A stretch of DNA of 64,000 nucleotides from Tanytarsus gracilentus (lineage: Eukaryota > Arthropoda > Insecta > Diptera > Chironomidae): assembly GCA_038502055.1 (NCBI GenBank), contig JAXRKN010000045.1, positions 1,262,501 through 1,326,500 of the forward strand. The letters run 5' to 3'. Below, piece after piece: positions 1-12,606 of the stretch; position 1 is the stretch's first letter; each line of letters begins with the position of its first letter. Under the pieces are notes generated by a model that saw nothing but the letters and a program-made list of their open reading frames with translations, had not been told where the DNA came from and did no database searches. The translations under genes were made by a program, and so were the position numbers.

Positions 1-800
1 TGACGCAAATCTGACGAAAAACTGACGCAAAACCGTCGACAAGAGAAAAAGTGACGACACGAAATTCTTAACACAAAACTGACGGAAAACTGTCGACAAG
101 AGAAAAAGTGACGACAGGAAAATATTTAAAAATAAAGTGGCGAAAAACCGTCGACAAGAAGGTTGTAGGTCGTCCATCCGGCAGAAATTTCATGAAAAAT
201 TGTGTGGAAAATACTGTCAATTTGAACTTTCCATGGAATTTTCCATAGAAGTTATTAGGGTGGGCGCTTGTAATAAATGGGTGGGAAGAGGTTAAAATTG
301 TGGTTGGTTTCTTTTTGTAAAAAGGGATAAATGAGTGGAAGATGTTAAAATTGGTGTTTTTTAAAAGGGATAAATGAGTGGGAAGAGATTAAAATTGTCG
401 ACTGAAAAGTCTAATAATTTTACCTCTTCCCTCTTTTTCCTTTTACAAAAAAAATTCATTTTTCTTCCCTTTTAAGGCCATAATTTAGGAAAATCTGGGT
501 CAATTGGTTTTAATTCTTATGAAATTTTCTGAATTTTTGCCGGATGGCGCCTCACCCTCTTGTCGCGTTTTGCGTCACTTTATTTTTTAATATTTTCCTG
601 TCGTCACTTTCTCTTGTCGACGGTTTTTCGCCACTTTATTTTTAAATATTTTCCTGTCGTCACTTTTTCTCTTGTCGACAGTTTTCCGTCAGTTTTGTGT
701 TAAGAATTTCGTGTCGTCACTTTTTCTCTTGTCGACGGTTTTGCGTCAGTTTTTCGTCAGATTTGCGTCAGTTTTATGTTGTCGTCAGTTTTATGTTAAA
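1..800. mobile_element. Foldback-like element with long internally repetitive inverted arms, left end cut by the window
   Basis: The left arm (1-158) and right arm (about 613-770) are exact reverse complements over roughly 158 bp. Each arm is built from sub-repeats; gtcgacaagagaaaaagtgacgaca-type units start at 35, 92 and 150, a spacing of 57-58 bp. The similarity continues inward imperfectly (ccatccggcagaaattt at about 174 against gaatttttgccggatgg at about 531). The right arm carries further related units at 563-612 and 771-800. Long inverted arms made of short direct repeats are the hallmark of Foldback (FB) elements. No transposase is visible in the centre. The left boundary and any target duplication lie outside the window. 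Perfect arm identity suggests recent insertion or ongoing arm homogenisation. Confidence 0.8.
273..397 (+). repeat. Three direct repeats in the centre of the foldback-like element
   Basis: Related units of the form ataaatgRgtggRaagaNgttaaaattg occur at 273-300, 327-352 and 370-397. They lie between the inverted arms of the foldback-like element, with pyrimidine-rich sequence after the third copy. No coding capacity is apparent. Confidence 0.7.
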
Positions 801-3800
801 TCGACGCGGGTCAATAAACATGAGAATCGAGAACTCTATCGGAGAAACTAATTTCACCAATTATTTACCAATGAAACACAATCAATCTTCTCATGACTTT
901 ATTGACAGACATATTCAATTATCAAAATTTACTGCCAGCACACACTCGCTGAACTCAATCCATTTTCTTTTATTTTATTTGAAGTGAATTTTTTGTTACA
1001 CTGCTGATTGCACACTTTTTTGGCTGATGAAAAATTAAATTTAAATTTTGGTTTGATTTTTAAAAAGAGTAACTGGAATTTGTTTGCAAACAGTGAAATT
1101 CAAATATTTATGTTCGCATATCAATTTATGGGTACTTTCATACATTTTATTATTTGAGTCAAGGGGATTGGAAAAATATAAAAAAGGTAGAAGTTTTTTT
1201 TATCAAAGGGATGAACTTTAGCTCGTCAATTTTTTCCACTTTAAATGAATTTTTTGAAAAATATTTTGAAAAAATTGTATCTTTAAAAATGTTGCAATAA
1301 TTTTCACAAAAAGTTATTTTAACCACAGCCACACTCCCTTCTTTATCACTCACCAGCTCAACAAAAACATTTGCCACAAAAAAAAGACGAATGAGGTTTT
1401 TTGCTCCCTTCCAATGTTTTATTTTTGATCGCTCTGCTTTATTAGAAAATTGATGAAAATTTGAATGGGTTGTCGGGTGTGTAAATATTTGTTGAGTTAA
1501 TTTACATTATAAGTGGAATGTACTTGATTTTTTGTTCATGTATACCCGCGAGGCAATAACTCACAGACGAGAGAGAAATCCCGAGTATTAACTTATCGTT
1601 TCCATTGATTAGATTCTAATTTGACATTCTTTGCCATCGATGTTTGTCGATCTTGAGTAATTCATCACCGACTTTGACAATTTTAAATTTATTTTAACTC
1701 TCGTAAATTTCGTTGATCTTGCGAAGTTAATTGATGCACCAGTTCATTTTTTGCGCCCCTCTCCCAAATTACACGCATGCATGAGCAACAATGTGCAAGA
1801 GGACAAAAGCAAGAAAATTAAATAGTCAGGGTGAGGGCTATAAAAATAAATTGCATTTTAATTCACGTAAAAAACTTGTGTAGCGATTTTTTTCACTATC
1901 TCATGGCGAATTGATTGTCACACAGTAGCATGTATATAATTGAGACCTAATCCCTCTTCACATTGCATTTTTTTGCCTCCGTTGTTAATATCGTGCGGGT
2001 ATGAGAGACATCAAAGGATGTTTGAACATATGAAATGAATTTTATGAGGATCTATGGCAGTGATCGGATAAATTGACAAAAATTGTGATGATGGATGAGC
2101 GAGTGTTGGGGGATGATGATAAGAATTAAGTGCGTGTGTGGTTTTACAAGGAGCGGAATTTCATTTAAAAAATATTTTCTAGTTCTTCTAAGATTCTGAA
2201 AGTTTCCATTCCTTGTTGTTAATGCTTAAAACTATTTTAAAAATGTTTCTTTCGCCATGACTGACAAAGTGTGCTCACATTATGATTCCAGTTGTTGCCC
2301 ATCCCCTTTTTTCTTTTAATCACCAGCTATTTTAAGTAACACCCAGCACGAAAGGATTCAAAGCGGCAATCCATTATGACAGTGTGAAAAAATCTCACTT
2401 AATGAATGAAGTTGTTGTTTTAATGATCCTTAACTAATGCTGCACTAATGTCTTTAACAATGCTCATCTTGAAAAAAATAAAATAAGTTTTAGGCATAAA
2501 AATTTCCAAGTATTTTACGCATGAATGCATCCTTTTAAAAATCTGCCTCAGTTCTCACATGTCAATATTAAGAAACCGTAAAAATTTGCATCTCAATAGA
2601 CAACATCATCATCAGCAGGCATCATGTGTGTGTATGTGTCGGGGGTAAAATGGGGTGGAATTTATCTAATCGGTCCTCGCTCTTACTTTTAAGTAGTGGA
2701 AAAGCGATATTGGAATTAAAAGCCCTTGAAATTGAATCCTATTTTCTTCTCCTCTCTGCCTTTCGCAATAAAATCATTTTAGTATGTCACTCCGAGCAAT
2801 TTTCCACAAATTCGATTTTATGGCAGTCGAATGACTTCAAATCCTTTCCTTCTCTTTATTGTTCCTTATTTAATGTGATTGACGTAATTTTTCAAGCATG
2901 ATTTAGAGAACTTTGTAAAGGCGTTTAAAAATTTCCGTTAATTTTTTGAAAATTATTTAAATTATTTTTGGAGATTTTCCCATAAACGAGTTTAATCTCA
3001 ATTTAAATCTAATAGCGGCACTTGATTAAATAACTGTAAAATTATTTCCACTCTTCATGCCAAAATTGCGACTTTATTTTGATTTAATTTAAATTTAATT
3101 CACGACACGTGACTAACGTTATTGTGCGTTATGCAAACAAGTGCAACCTCAAATCGAGCACATGACCAACACACTCGCATAAATGCTTCCCCTCTCTCTT
3201 TTTCGTATGAGATCATAACCGATGAAAATTATGCCATAATTTGCTTCCAATCGAATTTTAAATGGGATTTATTGCTTTATCTCGTTTTTTACAAAATTTA
3301 ACATTTTCCCAGTGAATGTGCAAGAGGCTAAAAAGAAAATTGGAATTTTATGGTTGATGTAACAACAATGAAATGGATGGCGGGAAAGAATAATGGAGGA
3401 GTATGAGAAAATGCTAATAGTTTATCCTGTTGTTGTGACACATGGACAATTGACATTCACACAACTGAACGAAGCTGTTGGGATTTATTCCTTATGAGTG
3501 GAGATTTCATTACGCGAAATTTAAAAAAATTGATGAGAGAAAAAATGAGGTTAAAAATTATCAATAATCTGTACATAACTTTAAATTGAGGTGTATTGAA
3601 AAACTCTATTTAAACTTCCTAAAATCGTCATTTATATAATATTTTTAATGCATTCTCGATAACCACGTTATCATCCTCAGAAATCTCGAAACACACTCTT
3701 AGAAAGTTAATATTAAATGGCGAATGAAATCTTGCCAGAACTAAACTAGAAAATTTAACGCGAAAAGTAATTATCTCAAAAACACAATCAGGATGCACCC

Positions 3801-6430
3801 TTATAAGTTTATGTATATATATATGATTTATGCATGTGAATGTCACGACATAGTAAATCTTCTAAAGTGAATCTTACATAATAGATGAAGTTTCCATTTT
3901 ACGATGGGAAAGCCACTGGACATGGAATTTTATTGCCATGCTCGAGATCAGTAGTAAAACCCTCAAGAAAGAAGCAAGAAGAACATGAAAGCATTTAAAT
4001 CCTTTCTCCTTGAGCAATTTTCGCCTCCCTTTTTCTCTTCTTTTTATATTCTTCTCTTTATATGTGCTCGAGGAGAAAAAAGTCTCAGTTTCAGTAGAAT
4101 GGACATGAAAATAAAATTGCTGGTAATTTTCCACTCAACCGATTTCCTCTTAGCCTTACTTTATCGCTTTAAATATTTTATTTTATTATGCCTAATCCTT
4201 AAAGAAGGATGGAGTAAAAGGACAAACTATATTGCAGCTATTCAGAGCATAGACGATAATGGATGTGAGATAAAAATAGCCGAAGGAGCAATTTTCCTCT
4301 CGGATTAAGTTGAACACATAAGAAAATGCAAATCACAATTAAACACAAAAAAGCCAATCTCATCTTAATTGTTCAATTTCGTTGTGTGACCCAAGGACAC
4401 AGCTGAAGGGACAGAAAATCGAATGATTAATTTTCGAGGATCATTAAAACAACAATTGCGTAATTAAAGGCGATTTTCTCTCCTCGTGTCACTTCTTCGA
4501 CACCACAGCAATTAGTTTCTCGTTTTAATGTTTATTGCGTGGGCGGCAGAAGAAAAATCGACTTTCTTTGGGGCGTCGGAAAAAAATTAGGTAAATTTTC
4601 TGCATAGTCGTTAATTTAAGTTAACAGATTTTTTAAAATTTTTTTTTTTGAAAAATAAAAAATATTACAAAAACCTATCAAAAGACAAAAATTTCTCTTT
4701 CACCCTTTTTCTAATTTAAATCATCTCGAAATTTTCCATCTCACATAAAAAATACAATAAGAAGAAAACCACTTAATTTTTTTCACCACTCACTCTCTTT
4801 ACCCTATTTAGCCACCCCTAAGCATTTAATCCACCACACCGTCGTTTTAATTTGCCATTCCAATTTCCCAAAAGAATGAAATTGCTGTTGTCGCTTAGAG
4901 TGAATAGCAAACCCATTTGCTCCTATTAATCTGCCAGTGAGCGAGAAAAAAGCGATTTTGGTCTCACATTTTTTTCGTGAATGCTCCTTTCCCTTCATCG
5001 TGGCTAAGAAGCCGTGTAATCGAAAGAATTCGAAAGCCATTAATAAAAGAGAAAGAGAAGAATGAAATTTTATGGGTGTCGAGTTGGAATTGACTTTTGA
5101 AGAAATTTATGTAAAATATTTTCACTAGATTGCGACCCAAAAGATAAGAAAATTCTAATAACCCTAAGAACACCCTCAATATTACCTCTCTCGTGCTTCA
5201 CTAAATGGAACGATAAGGAATTGGTAAATGGTGGAAGGAAAATTAAATGAGGAAAATGGATCTTGTGACATGCTTAGAATATTTTTGCACCCTTTTTACT
5301 GTCCCTTCAAATCGACCCTGATCTCTTTTGAAAAAAGTGTGTGAAGTCAATCAAATTTTAATGTCATGCGAGTCACATTTTAAAGTTCTCATGAGGCAAT
5401 TTTGAAATCCTTATTTATTGTTAAAATAACACCATTAGACTGCTTGAAGATTTGTTTCGTTATCAGCTATCACTTAAATTTTTAATGTGATTTTAATTTT
5501 GTTGTTCCATGCTCAAAGCATTTCTTTCGCTTCGGGGCTTAAAAGACTGAAAAGTGACGGAATTAATCCTCAGACATTCTCTTTGTTCGATATTGATTTT
5601 TATTGATTTAAGCTACAGAAAAAATTTCTATTTTGGCGCATTTTGTGCAGTTTAAATAAAATAAAAATTTTCCTTATTACGTATGCCACGGGAATAGCTT
5701 GATTCATTTTAAATTAGATATTGCTTAATATTTCTTTATAATCTCGGCAATAATTGGAGTTTAACTGGTACGAGATCTTTTACAGTTAAAAATAGATTTA
5801 AGAAGTTTTGTTGTAAATTTAACGGTATTTTTTTTGAACTTTTAGCTATTTTTTTGCTAATTTTGAGATTTTAAGAAAATTTAGATTTAAGTTTAGAAAG
5901 ATTCTTAATTAACAACCTAAAAAAAGATCATCCTAGTTCAAAATTTAAAATTTTACTTTTTTGCTATACGAAAGTGACAAAATTTTAATACAGTTTTGTA
6001 GATTGTAAATTTTTGTAAGCACCTTCAAATTAAACCTCCTCAATTTTCAAAAATTTGTGTTAAAAACTTTCTTTCCATGAATTTTGGTAAATTTTTAATT
6101 GACTATTATTGATTGGTAAGCATATCATTCTAAAGTGTATATTTCTGTGTTAGTAAAACCGCAGCAATATAAATATAATTTCTTATATGAGATTGATGTT
6201 TCTGTTCTAAGCTTTCGATCATAAGTTTTTTCTTCATAATACTCGATCTGAATACGCATATTTCAAATACATATATAGTTTGGATTAAATATAGTTAATA
6301 ATAAATATTTTTCGTTACACAATAACTGATAATTTAAAGCATTGTCCTACGTAATTATACAAAAAGGTTGTTACATATTCATAAGATCACAAAATTGTTC
6401 CAATCGTTTAAAATCTATAAAATCACCCCT
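801..6430. other. Non-coding interval between the foldback-like element and INPP5F
   Basis: AT-rich sequence with only short open frames and no recognisable protein. The longest frame (3985-4308, plus, 107 codons) shows no family resemblance, and I read it as chance. The part next to 6430 should contain the 3' UTR of INPP5F; I found no canonical AATAAA there on the minus strand. No RNA gene or mobile element was recognised. Confidence 0.6.
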
Positions 6431-9400
6431 CTACAACGCAATTAATTTTGATTTACATTTACTTTCGGCAAATTTATCCTCCAATCTCTTTGAATTTGCA
6501 TCATTCACCAAGATTTCGCTCAGTTGTGATTGTGACTGCAACATAAAATAATTTTATTAAATGTTATAAAGACATCGAATAAGTCGCTTACCTTTGAAGC
6601 GAGTCCTAAGCTCTGGACACTTCTTTTTGCAATCATTGTCAAGGGACTTGATAACGTTTTAAGTTGCTTAATTGCATTTTCGCTCTGCGATCCGCTTAAA
6701 TTTAAACTCATTTCGTTCTTTGGTGTATACGAAGAGGCGTCAACTGTAATCTGTGGTGCAATTGTTTTCATAGGGCTCATCATAGGCGATAATGGTTGCA
6801 TTGAAGCCGGCACGTGAATGTGATCGGTGACGCTTGAAATCGAAATAGCTGCCATATTTGAGGAATTTTTGAACGCATCCTTGTTTTGTAGCATCTCTGG
6901 TGAGGTTTCATCGTTTGTTGAATTATTGGTGGACATAACAATACCGACACTGGGCAGGAAAGCATTTTCATTGAAAATTGGATTTTGTTCAGTTTCAACT
7001 AGCTCCGGCTCGTAAATTGAACAATCTTGATCGTCATCCGAGTCTTCGTCCTCTTTTGCCTCTCGTCCAACATAAAATGAACTTGCTTTACTCTCAGTGT
7101 TTGTGGAATTATAGACGACAGGTGGATTAGCATTTTGTTTATTATTCTTGGATTTTGAGGGATTGAAACTTTGACCCAATTTTGAGAATTGACCGGCGAC
7201 ATTGCTCAATGCTTTCGATCCAATTTGGACGAGTTGAGATTCGCTTAAATTTCGTGGAATGCCTGGCGGTTGAAGCAAATTTCGACTCTTTCTACGTTGT
7301 AAAGTTCCACCGCATACAAACGGAACATCCTGCCTACCAATGCTTTCCAAAGCAATGCGGAAAAATTCAACAATTGCCTGCATCGACTCGACCAGTTCCT
7401 CGTTTTTCTTTATCACCACCGCAGTGTTATTAAAGAAGCGAATGTTTGGTGAACGAAACATGTGAAAAAAGCCGTCAACGTTATCGACTACATAATTTAT
7501 ACGTATACAAAGGTGAGCAGGCGCTGGTCCTTTAAACATTTGCTGTTGTTGAAATAATCCAAATTCAACGAGTGTAATGTTGACCAAAGGAACGTTCTCA
7601 AATTTAACGATTTTATCTAATTGGCTATCGTAATCGGCCACATAAAATTCGGAGCTTGTTAGCAACAAAATCGTATCTACTTCTGTCTCGCTAATATCGC
7701 CAGTTGCGGGATCAGCGTCAATTAGTCCCCATGCACCAATAACCAGAGAGGTTCCAAGTAACATGCGACGACAATCGTCGACTAAAAGCCTTGCATGTTC
7801 TGCATTTTCACCCGCATCAGTTTCATCGTTTATCGGCTGACCACCCAGCGCACTCAACGATTCAGCCGAGACGTGGTTGCCAAGCATTAAATCTATCGTT
7901 GCTTGTCTGTAAGTATCCTTAAAGCGAGCCAAGTAGTAGCTGAAAATGTAAAATTTCATTTAGCCCATGATTTTTTAACTGAAATTTTTAAATGTATTAG
8001 AAAGCAAAAGAAGAAAAATTCCTATAGCTAAATTAATTCATAAAAACTTAATAGTAAAAAAAATCATCCACCTAGCAAATGTAATTGAGTCTTCAATAAA
8101 CTTTAAATCACTTCCCATCACACCACCATAATTAAAATATTGAGGTGCACGCGAATCGGGTATTAAAGCGCATTGTGCAATGTTTGTGATTTGTTCGAAT
8201 GGATCGTCTGTACATAAATCGCTAATATCATCAAGTTTTCCCAGTAAGAGATCTATGACTCCTTGTCTAAAAGTATCGACGAAGTGTTGCAAAAAGTAGC
8301 TACAGGAGACACAATACCGAAAGACAGCTATAAAAATAATAGTGCTTGATGCTACTTTCTAACTCACCGATTAGCAGAATTAACACCATCACGAAGCATC
8401 CCTTGAATTTTTCTCTCACCAGTGCGAGTATAATCGCCTTTTAGTGCATTCGTTCCTGCATATTGTCTCGAAATTATATCGCCATTATTTGCCCATAGTG
8501 TCATGAAAATGGTTTTGAGTTCCGTTGGAAGTTGAGAATATGGCGGCGCGAGTCCAAGTTTAACTAATTGAGACTCTAGAATTGCTTTTCCCATAGCTGT
8601 TTGTACAACATTAGTTCTATCCAAACAGTCCATGCAGTTAACTCGAAAAATACCACTCTGGTTTTTAATGGCTCCATTAGTATCCCGCCAATGAAATCCA
8701 AAGTCATGCAATTCTGTTGCGAGGGCATCAATTAAAGCAGAAACATTCTCGAATCTCATTCCTCGGCAATATTCATGAAAATCAAACGTTACATACATCA
8801 AGCTCTCCGAGTTATAGCGTATTATGTGTTCAGCATATTTGTCACCAACAATTTTCTCCTTGCCGGACTGCTCGACGAGACTCACGATGCAAATATTGTT
8901 ATAAATTTGTAATTCATCATCGAAATGTTTTGCGAATGCCTTTTGTGTTTCATCGTCGTCTAAAATTGTAGATTTGAGGTTTAATTGTATGAATTAATTA
9001 GGAACAGAAATTTGTATAATTTTTTTATGGAAATATAAATAAGAGTTGTAGGTGTCAAGTTTCAACCTTTCGCCTTAGTCAAATATAAATAAAAGTTCTC
9101 ACCTCTATCGATCCTAGGCGGAGGGCGATACTTATAGCCCGGTTGACTCCAATATAGTGGCACGCTTCCTCTAATTTGCGTGAAGCTTATTTGATGTTGT
9201 CGAAGCGATAAAATTTGCTCGGTTTCAACATAATTGGCGCAATGACCCTCCTCATCGATGCCTCTTCGCTTATAACGTGTGCCCGCACGATTTCGTGATC
9301 GACGCGATACGAGTGCAAGTGTAAAGCATTCATTTTCAATAACACATTGTTCGACTTGCACGAAGCCTTGAATAATTGGATTTGTCCAATACTGATCTTC

Positions 9401-10187
9401 GAGCTTAAGAATTTCCGACAGCATGTGGCGGTTCCAGAAGAAACGATCGTCTCGTGTATTAGACTCTTTACGTTGGAGATTATTTGTAATGTCACAGTCG
9501 GGACAGTAGTAGAAGGAATCGGTGTCATCGAAGATTTTATGAATCTCTTCGCTGATTCGCTTTTCGAGTTTCTTGTATGGCTCTTTTATGCCAACTTTGG
9601 ACTTAACTTGAGTCGTAGCTATGCTCGCAGCTTGTTGGGTTGTGTTTTTGATGGTGCTTCCAGCACTTTTCATAGCACCCCATGTCTTGCCCATGATGTT
9701 TGATGATTCGAAGATTTTTGGCTTCGACTGTGGACTGGAGTTCAAAGAACCCGGACGACTCGTTGAGCTGGTTGTTGTATGCTTTGAGCATGGAAATAGC
9801 TGGCAATCAGGCTCATCTTGACTGAGTATGCAGACGTTCTTGATTTTATAGACTAACTTATTTTGAAATAAACTTCCAACTGGAACTGCCTCTTTAATAA
9901 TAACCAGATGTGGATCGTAAACACCAGGAAATTTAAGTTCACCAACTATTCCATATGTAACTCCAATGCACTCAATGTCGATTACTTCATGATAATCGTA
10001 TGCTTTTGGCAAAAATAAGAGCAAAAATTTTATTTTTTATATTTGAAAAATGAGTCATAAAGAGAAAAAATATTAATCTCGCTTAATTACCACTTTTCAC
10101 TTGAAATTCGGATGTCGTTCGATTCCACCATAAACTTTTGCCATTTTTCACGAAGATGTAATGCTTTTCAGTCTCAAACACTTCCAT
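6431..10187 (-). CDS. INPP5F: INPP5F/SAC2 phosphoinositide phosphatase (Sac domain plus hSac2 domain)
   Basis: Inferred exons: 10091-10187, 9103-10002, 8368-8959, 6592-7939 and 6431-6535, all with GT-AG introns and consistent phases, giving 1013 residues; an optional exon at 8072-8299 would add 76. Members of this family remove the 4-phosphate from PI(4)P on endosomal membranes. The start MEVFETEKHYIF resembles the vertebrate INPP5F N-terminus. The Sac domain spans roughly residues 160-530 and holds the CX5R catalytic motif NCMDCLDRTN (Cys about 440, Arg about 446), followed by WANNGD and ALKGDYTRTGERK. An hSac2 domain follows (GAWGLIDADP about 598 onward), then a low-complexity Ser/Asn-rich tail. 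The last exon encodes a short basic-acidic terminus (KFAESKCKSKLIAL) similar to that of INPP5F. Total length is near the vertebrate protein. A possible acceptor at 10195-10196 suggests a 5' UTR intron. Identity is firm; exon ends are read by eye. Confidence 0.93.
8072..8299 (-). other. INPP5F: Extra INPP5F exon resembling the start of the downstream exon (candidate alternative exon)
   Basis: This 228-bp (76-codon) exon lies between the Sac-core exon and the hSac2 exon. It has an acceptor (tgtag before ctac) and a donor (gtggat), both phase 2, so including or skipping it keeps frame. It begins YFLQHFVDTFRQGVIDLLLG; the next exon begins YYLARFKDTYRQATIDLMLG, 12 of 20 identical. Both open with the same ctac splice context. 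Skipping it restores the conserved INPP5F order. Reading through the donor reaches a stop at 8038, which would give a Sac-only short form. Whether it is a cassette exon, an alternative end or a relic cannot be decided here. Confidence 0.7.
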
Positions 10188-11648
10188 TTTACAGCTAAAA
10201 TAATTAAAAATTAAAAACTAGAAAATTTTGTCTTGTTGTTAAAGTTCTTGGAATAATCGGTAGAGACGCAGTAGTCGTTTAGAAGAAAATTGACGCGTTT
10301 TTCTCAATATTTTTTAAAAAAAGAAAATTAACTGCAATTTTAGAAACAAAAGGGTGTGAAACTCACTTAAATAATTAAGTACTTTTAATAATTAGGTATT
10401 ATTTTTAAATAAATTGCTAGGTCTGAGTTTAACTTTTATTTACAATTATTATGATTTAAAGATTTTTTAAAAAATAAAATTTTAAATTGTTTTCAAAAAT
10501 ATTTTCTTATCTATTCAAGATAAAAAAATTGAAACATAATTATTTGAGTTTTGTTAATTTTAAAAAAAAATTGATTCTTCTGCCGCCTAAGTTACTAACC
10601 TCTAAAGTTGCACAAACTTTTGTTTTCAATATTTATCTTTAGATAATTTAAAAAATCGAAAACACCAGGTACTTGAAACAATTTAAAGAACTTTATCAAG
10701 CGTGCTTTTAATCAGAACGGCCTTATTTCAAAACTCTTTTATTTAGTAAAGAATAAGTTGCGAATTATAAAAAATAAGGGAAATTATAGAGATATTTAGT
10801 ATTATTATGTTTTTTAAACTTTTTAAAACATAGCTTAAGTAGGCTAACATTTTTTTTATTTCATGTTTTAAACATTTAATCTTATTGAGAAAAGGCTTTT
10901 TCAACCATGTACGTCATTTTGTAAATTTGTGTACATTCTCTCAGCTGAGAGACTGAACAAGAAGAAAATAATTTTTTGAGCGCGAAGTTTTGAGCACGTG
11001 GTTGATTTAGAACAAGAAATAATCTTACCAACACGTGACTTCAATTAAATTACAATAAAATTCAAAAAAAGATCGTGTTTCTGTCATAACTTATGAACTT
11101 TCATTGATAAAAGTCACAGATTGAAAAATTTCTCTCTCAATTTCACAACTTTATAAAATTATTCTCTCAAATAGTGATGTATAAAATCGCACGAACAACC
11201 ACTTGATGAGTTTAGTCGCGATCGATTTGACGTACAAGTAGGAAGAAGTTAATTTTTCTTCTTTTGGCATTTATTTTTTTGGCTGATTGTTTCAAATAAT
11301 AGGTAAAGGTTACGCAAAAAAATGACAAGTGAATGAAGTGATCGTGAATTAGATTTTTTTGTTTTTCAAATCTCATGATAATCTCTTAATTTGGTATCAT
11401 TGTTCATATAGTAACGTTATCAGTTACGGAAAACACTCAAAAAACGTGCGAACTCAAGCACAAGGTTATTTTTCTTTTATTCTAGACATTTTTGTCCATT
11501 GCATCATAAACAATTTAGAATTTTGTGTCAACACATTTTTTATCAGTTATTCTCGATATTTTAATTTCTCAACTGTATATTGTGTTGATACAATTCTGAG
11601 CGCAGATCAATTAAAAAAATGTTTCAAAACCCACACGTGGGTGTTGCC
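10188..11648. promoter_or_regulatory. Upstream region shared by the divergent INPP5F gene and repeat block
   Basis: No protein-coding exon was recognised. The part closest to 10187 should hold the INPP5F 5' UTR and promoter; an acceptor-like ttttag at about 10195-10200 on the minus strand hints at a spliced leader. The rest is AT-rich with only short unsupported open frames. Confidence 0.4.
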
Positions 11649-11794
11649 GTGTAACCCACTTGTAACTGATCAGTATTGGAAATGCTAAGGGAATGTAATT
11701 ATGTGGAAGATTTTTTTAAATTTTTAGAGAATTTTTTTAAGAGAAACCTTGACAAGTCTTGACAAGTTTTTTAGGAGAAGTTTGAGAGCATTTT

Positions 11795-12075
11795 AAAAAG
11801 TTTCGGAGAAGTCTTTTTGGAATTGCATTTTGGAGAAGTCATTTTTGGAGCAGCCATTTTGGAGAAGTCTGGAGAAGTTTTTTTGGAGCAGCCATTTTGG
11901 AGAAGTCTCGGAGAAGTCTTTTTGGAGCAGCATTTTGGAGAAGTCTCGGAGAAGTCTTTTTGGAGCAGCATTTTGGAGAAGTCTCGGAGAACTCATTGTG
12001 GAGAAGTCTTTTTTGGAGCAGCCATTTTGGAGAAGTCTCGGAGAAGCCATTTTGGAGAAGTCTCGGAGAAGCCAT
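11795..12075 (+). repeat. Array A: tandem repeat of a 38-bp (2 x 19) unit
   Basis: Repeats of two half-units, cattttggagaagtctcgg (19 bp) and agaagtctttttggagcag (19 bp), run head to tail with several partial units. The best copies are at about 11893-11990. Open frames crossing the array are by-products of stop-free repeats. It abuts array B at about 12080-12090. Confidence 0.85.
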
Positions 12076-12087
12076 TCTATAGAGGAA

Positions 12088-12606
12088 TTAACATCCAGCT
12101 GAGGAACCAACATCCAGCTGAGGAACCAACATCCAGCTGAGGAACCAACATCCAGCGGAGGAACCAACATCCAGCTGAGGAACCAACATCCAGCGGAGGA
12201 ACCAACATCCAGCCGAGGAACCAACATCCAGCGGAGGAACCAACATCCAGCTGAGGAACCAACATCCAGTGGAGGAACCAACATCCAGCGGAGGAACCAA
12301 CATCCAGCTTAGAAACCAACATCCAGCGGAGGAACCAACATCCAGCTGAGGAACCAACATCCAGCTGAGGAACCAACATCCAGCTGAGGAACCAACATCC
12401 AGCTGAGGAACCAACATCCAGCTGAGGAACCAACATCCAGCTGAGGAACCAACATCCAGTGGAGGAACCAACATCCAGCGGAGGAACCAACATCCAGCGG
12501 AGGAACCAACATCCAGCTTAGGAACCAACATCCAGCGGAGGAACCAACATCCAGCTGAGGAACCAACTTCCAGAGAAAGAACCAACATCCAGCTGAAGAA
12601 CCAAGA
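12088..12606 (+). repeat. Array B: 19-bp minisatellite, about 27 copies
   Basis: The unit aggaaccaacatccagctg repeats about 27 times, with variation mainly at the last three to four bases (ctg, cgg, tgg, ctt, ccg). Copies decay at the right end (aacttccagagaaag, ccaagatcgag). Because 19 is not a multiple of 3 and the unit lacks stops on the minus strand, all three minus frames stay open for over 100 codons with a 19-residue period; this is not evidence for a protein. Confidence 0.95.

Noticed and set aside
697..987. 96-codon plus-strand open frame
   Set aside because: It lies mostly in the right arm of the foldback-like element, and the translation mirrors the repeats.
3985..4308. 107-codon plus-strand open frame
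   Set aside because: Hydrophobic, low-complexity translation with no family resemblance; an overlapping minus-strand frame is equally open.
11359..11688. 109-codon plus-strand frame upstream of the arrays
   Set aside because: It opens with a non-ATG codon, has no family features, and its end runs into the GTGTAACCCAC region.
12088..12606. Possible CRISPR-like array
   Set aside because: Units are contiguous 19-bp direct repeats without spacers, in a eukaryotic genome with spliced genes.
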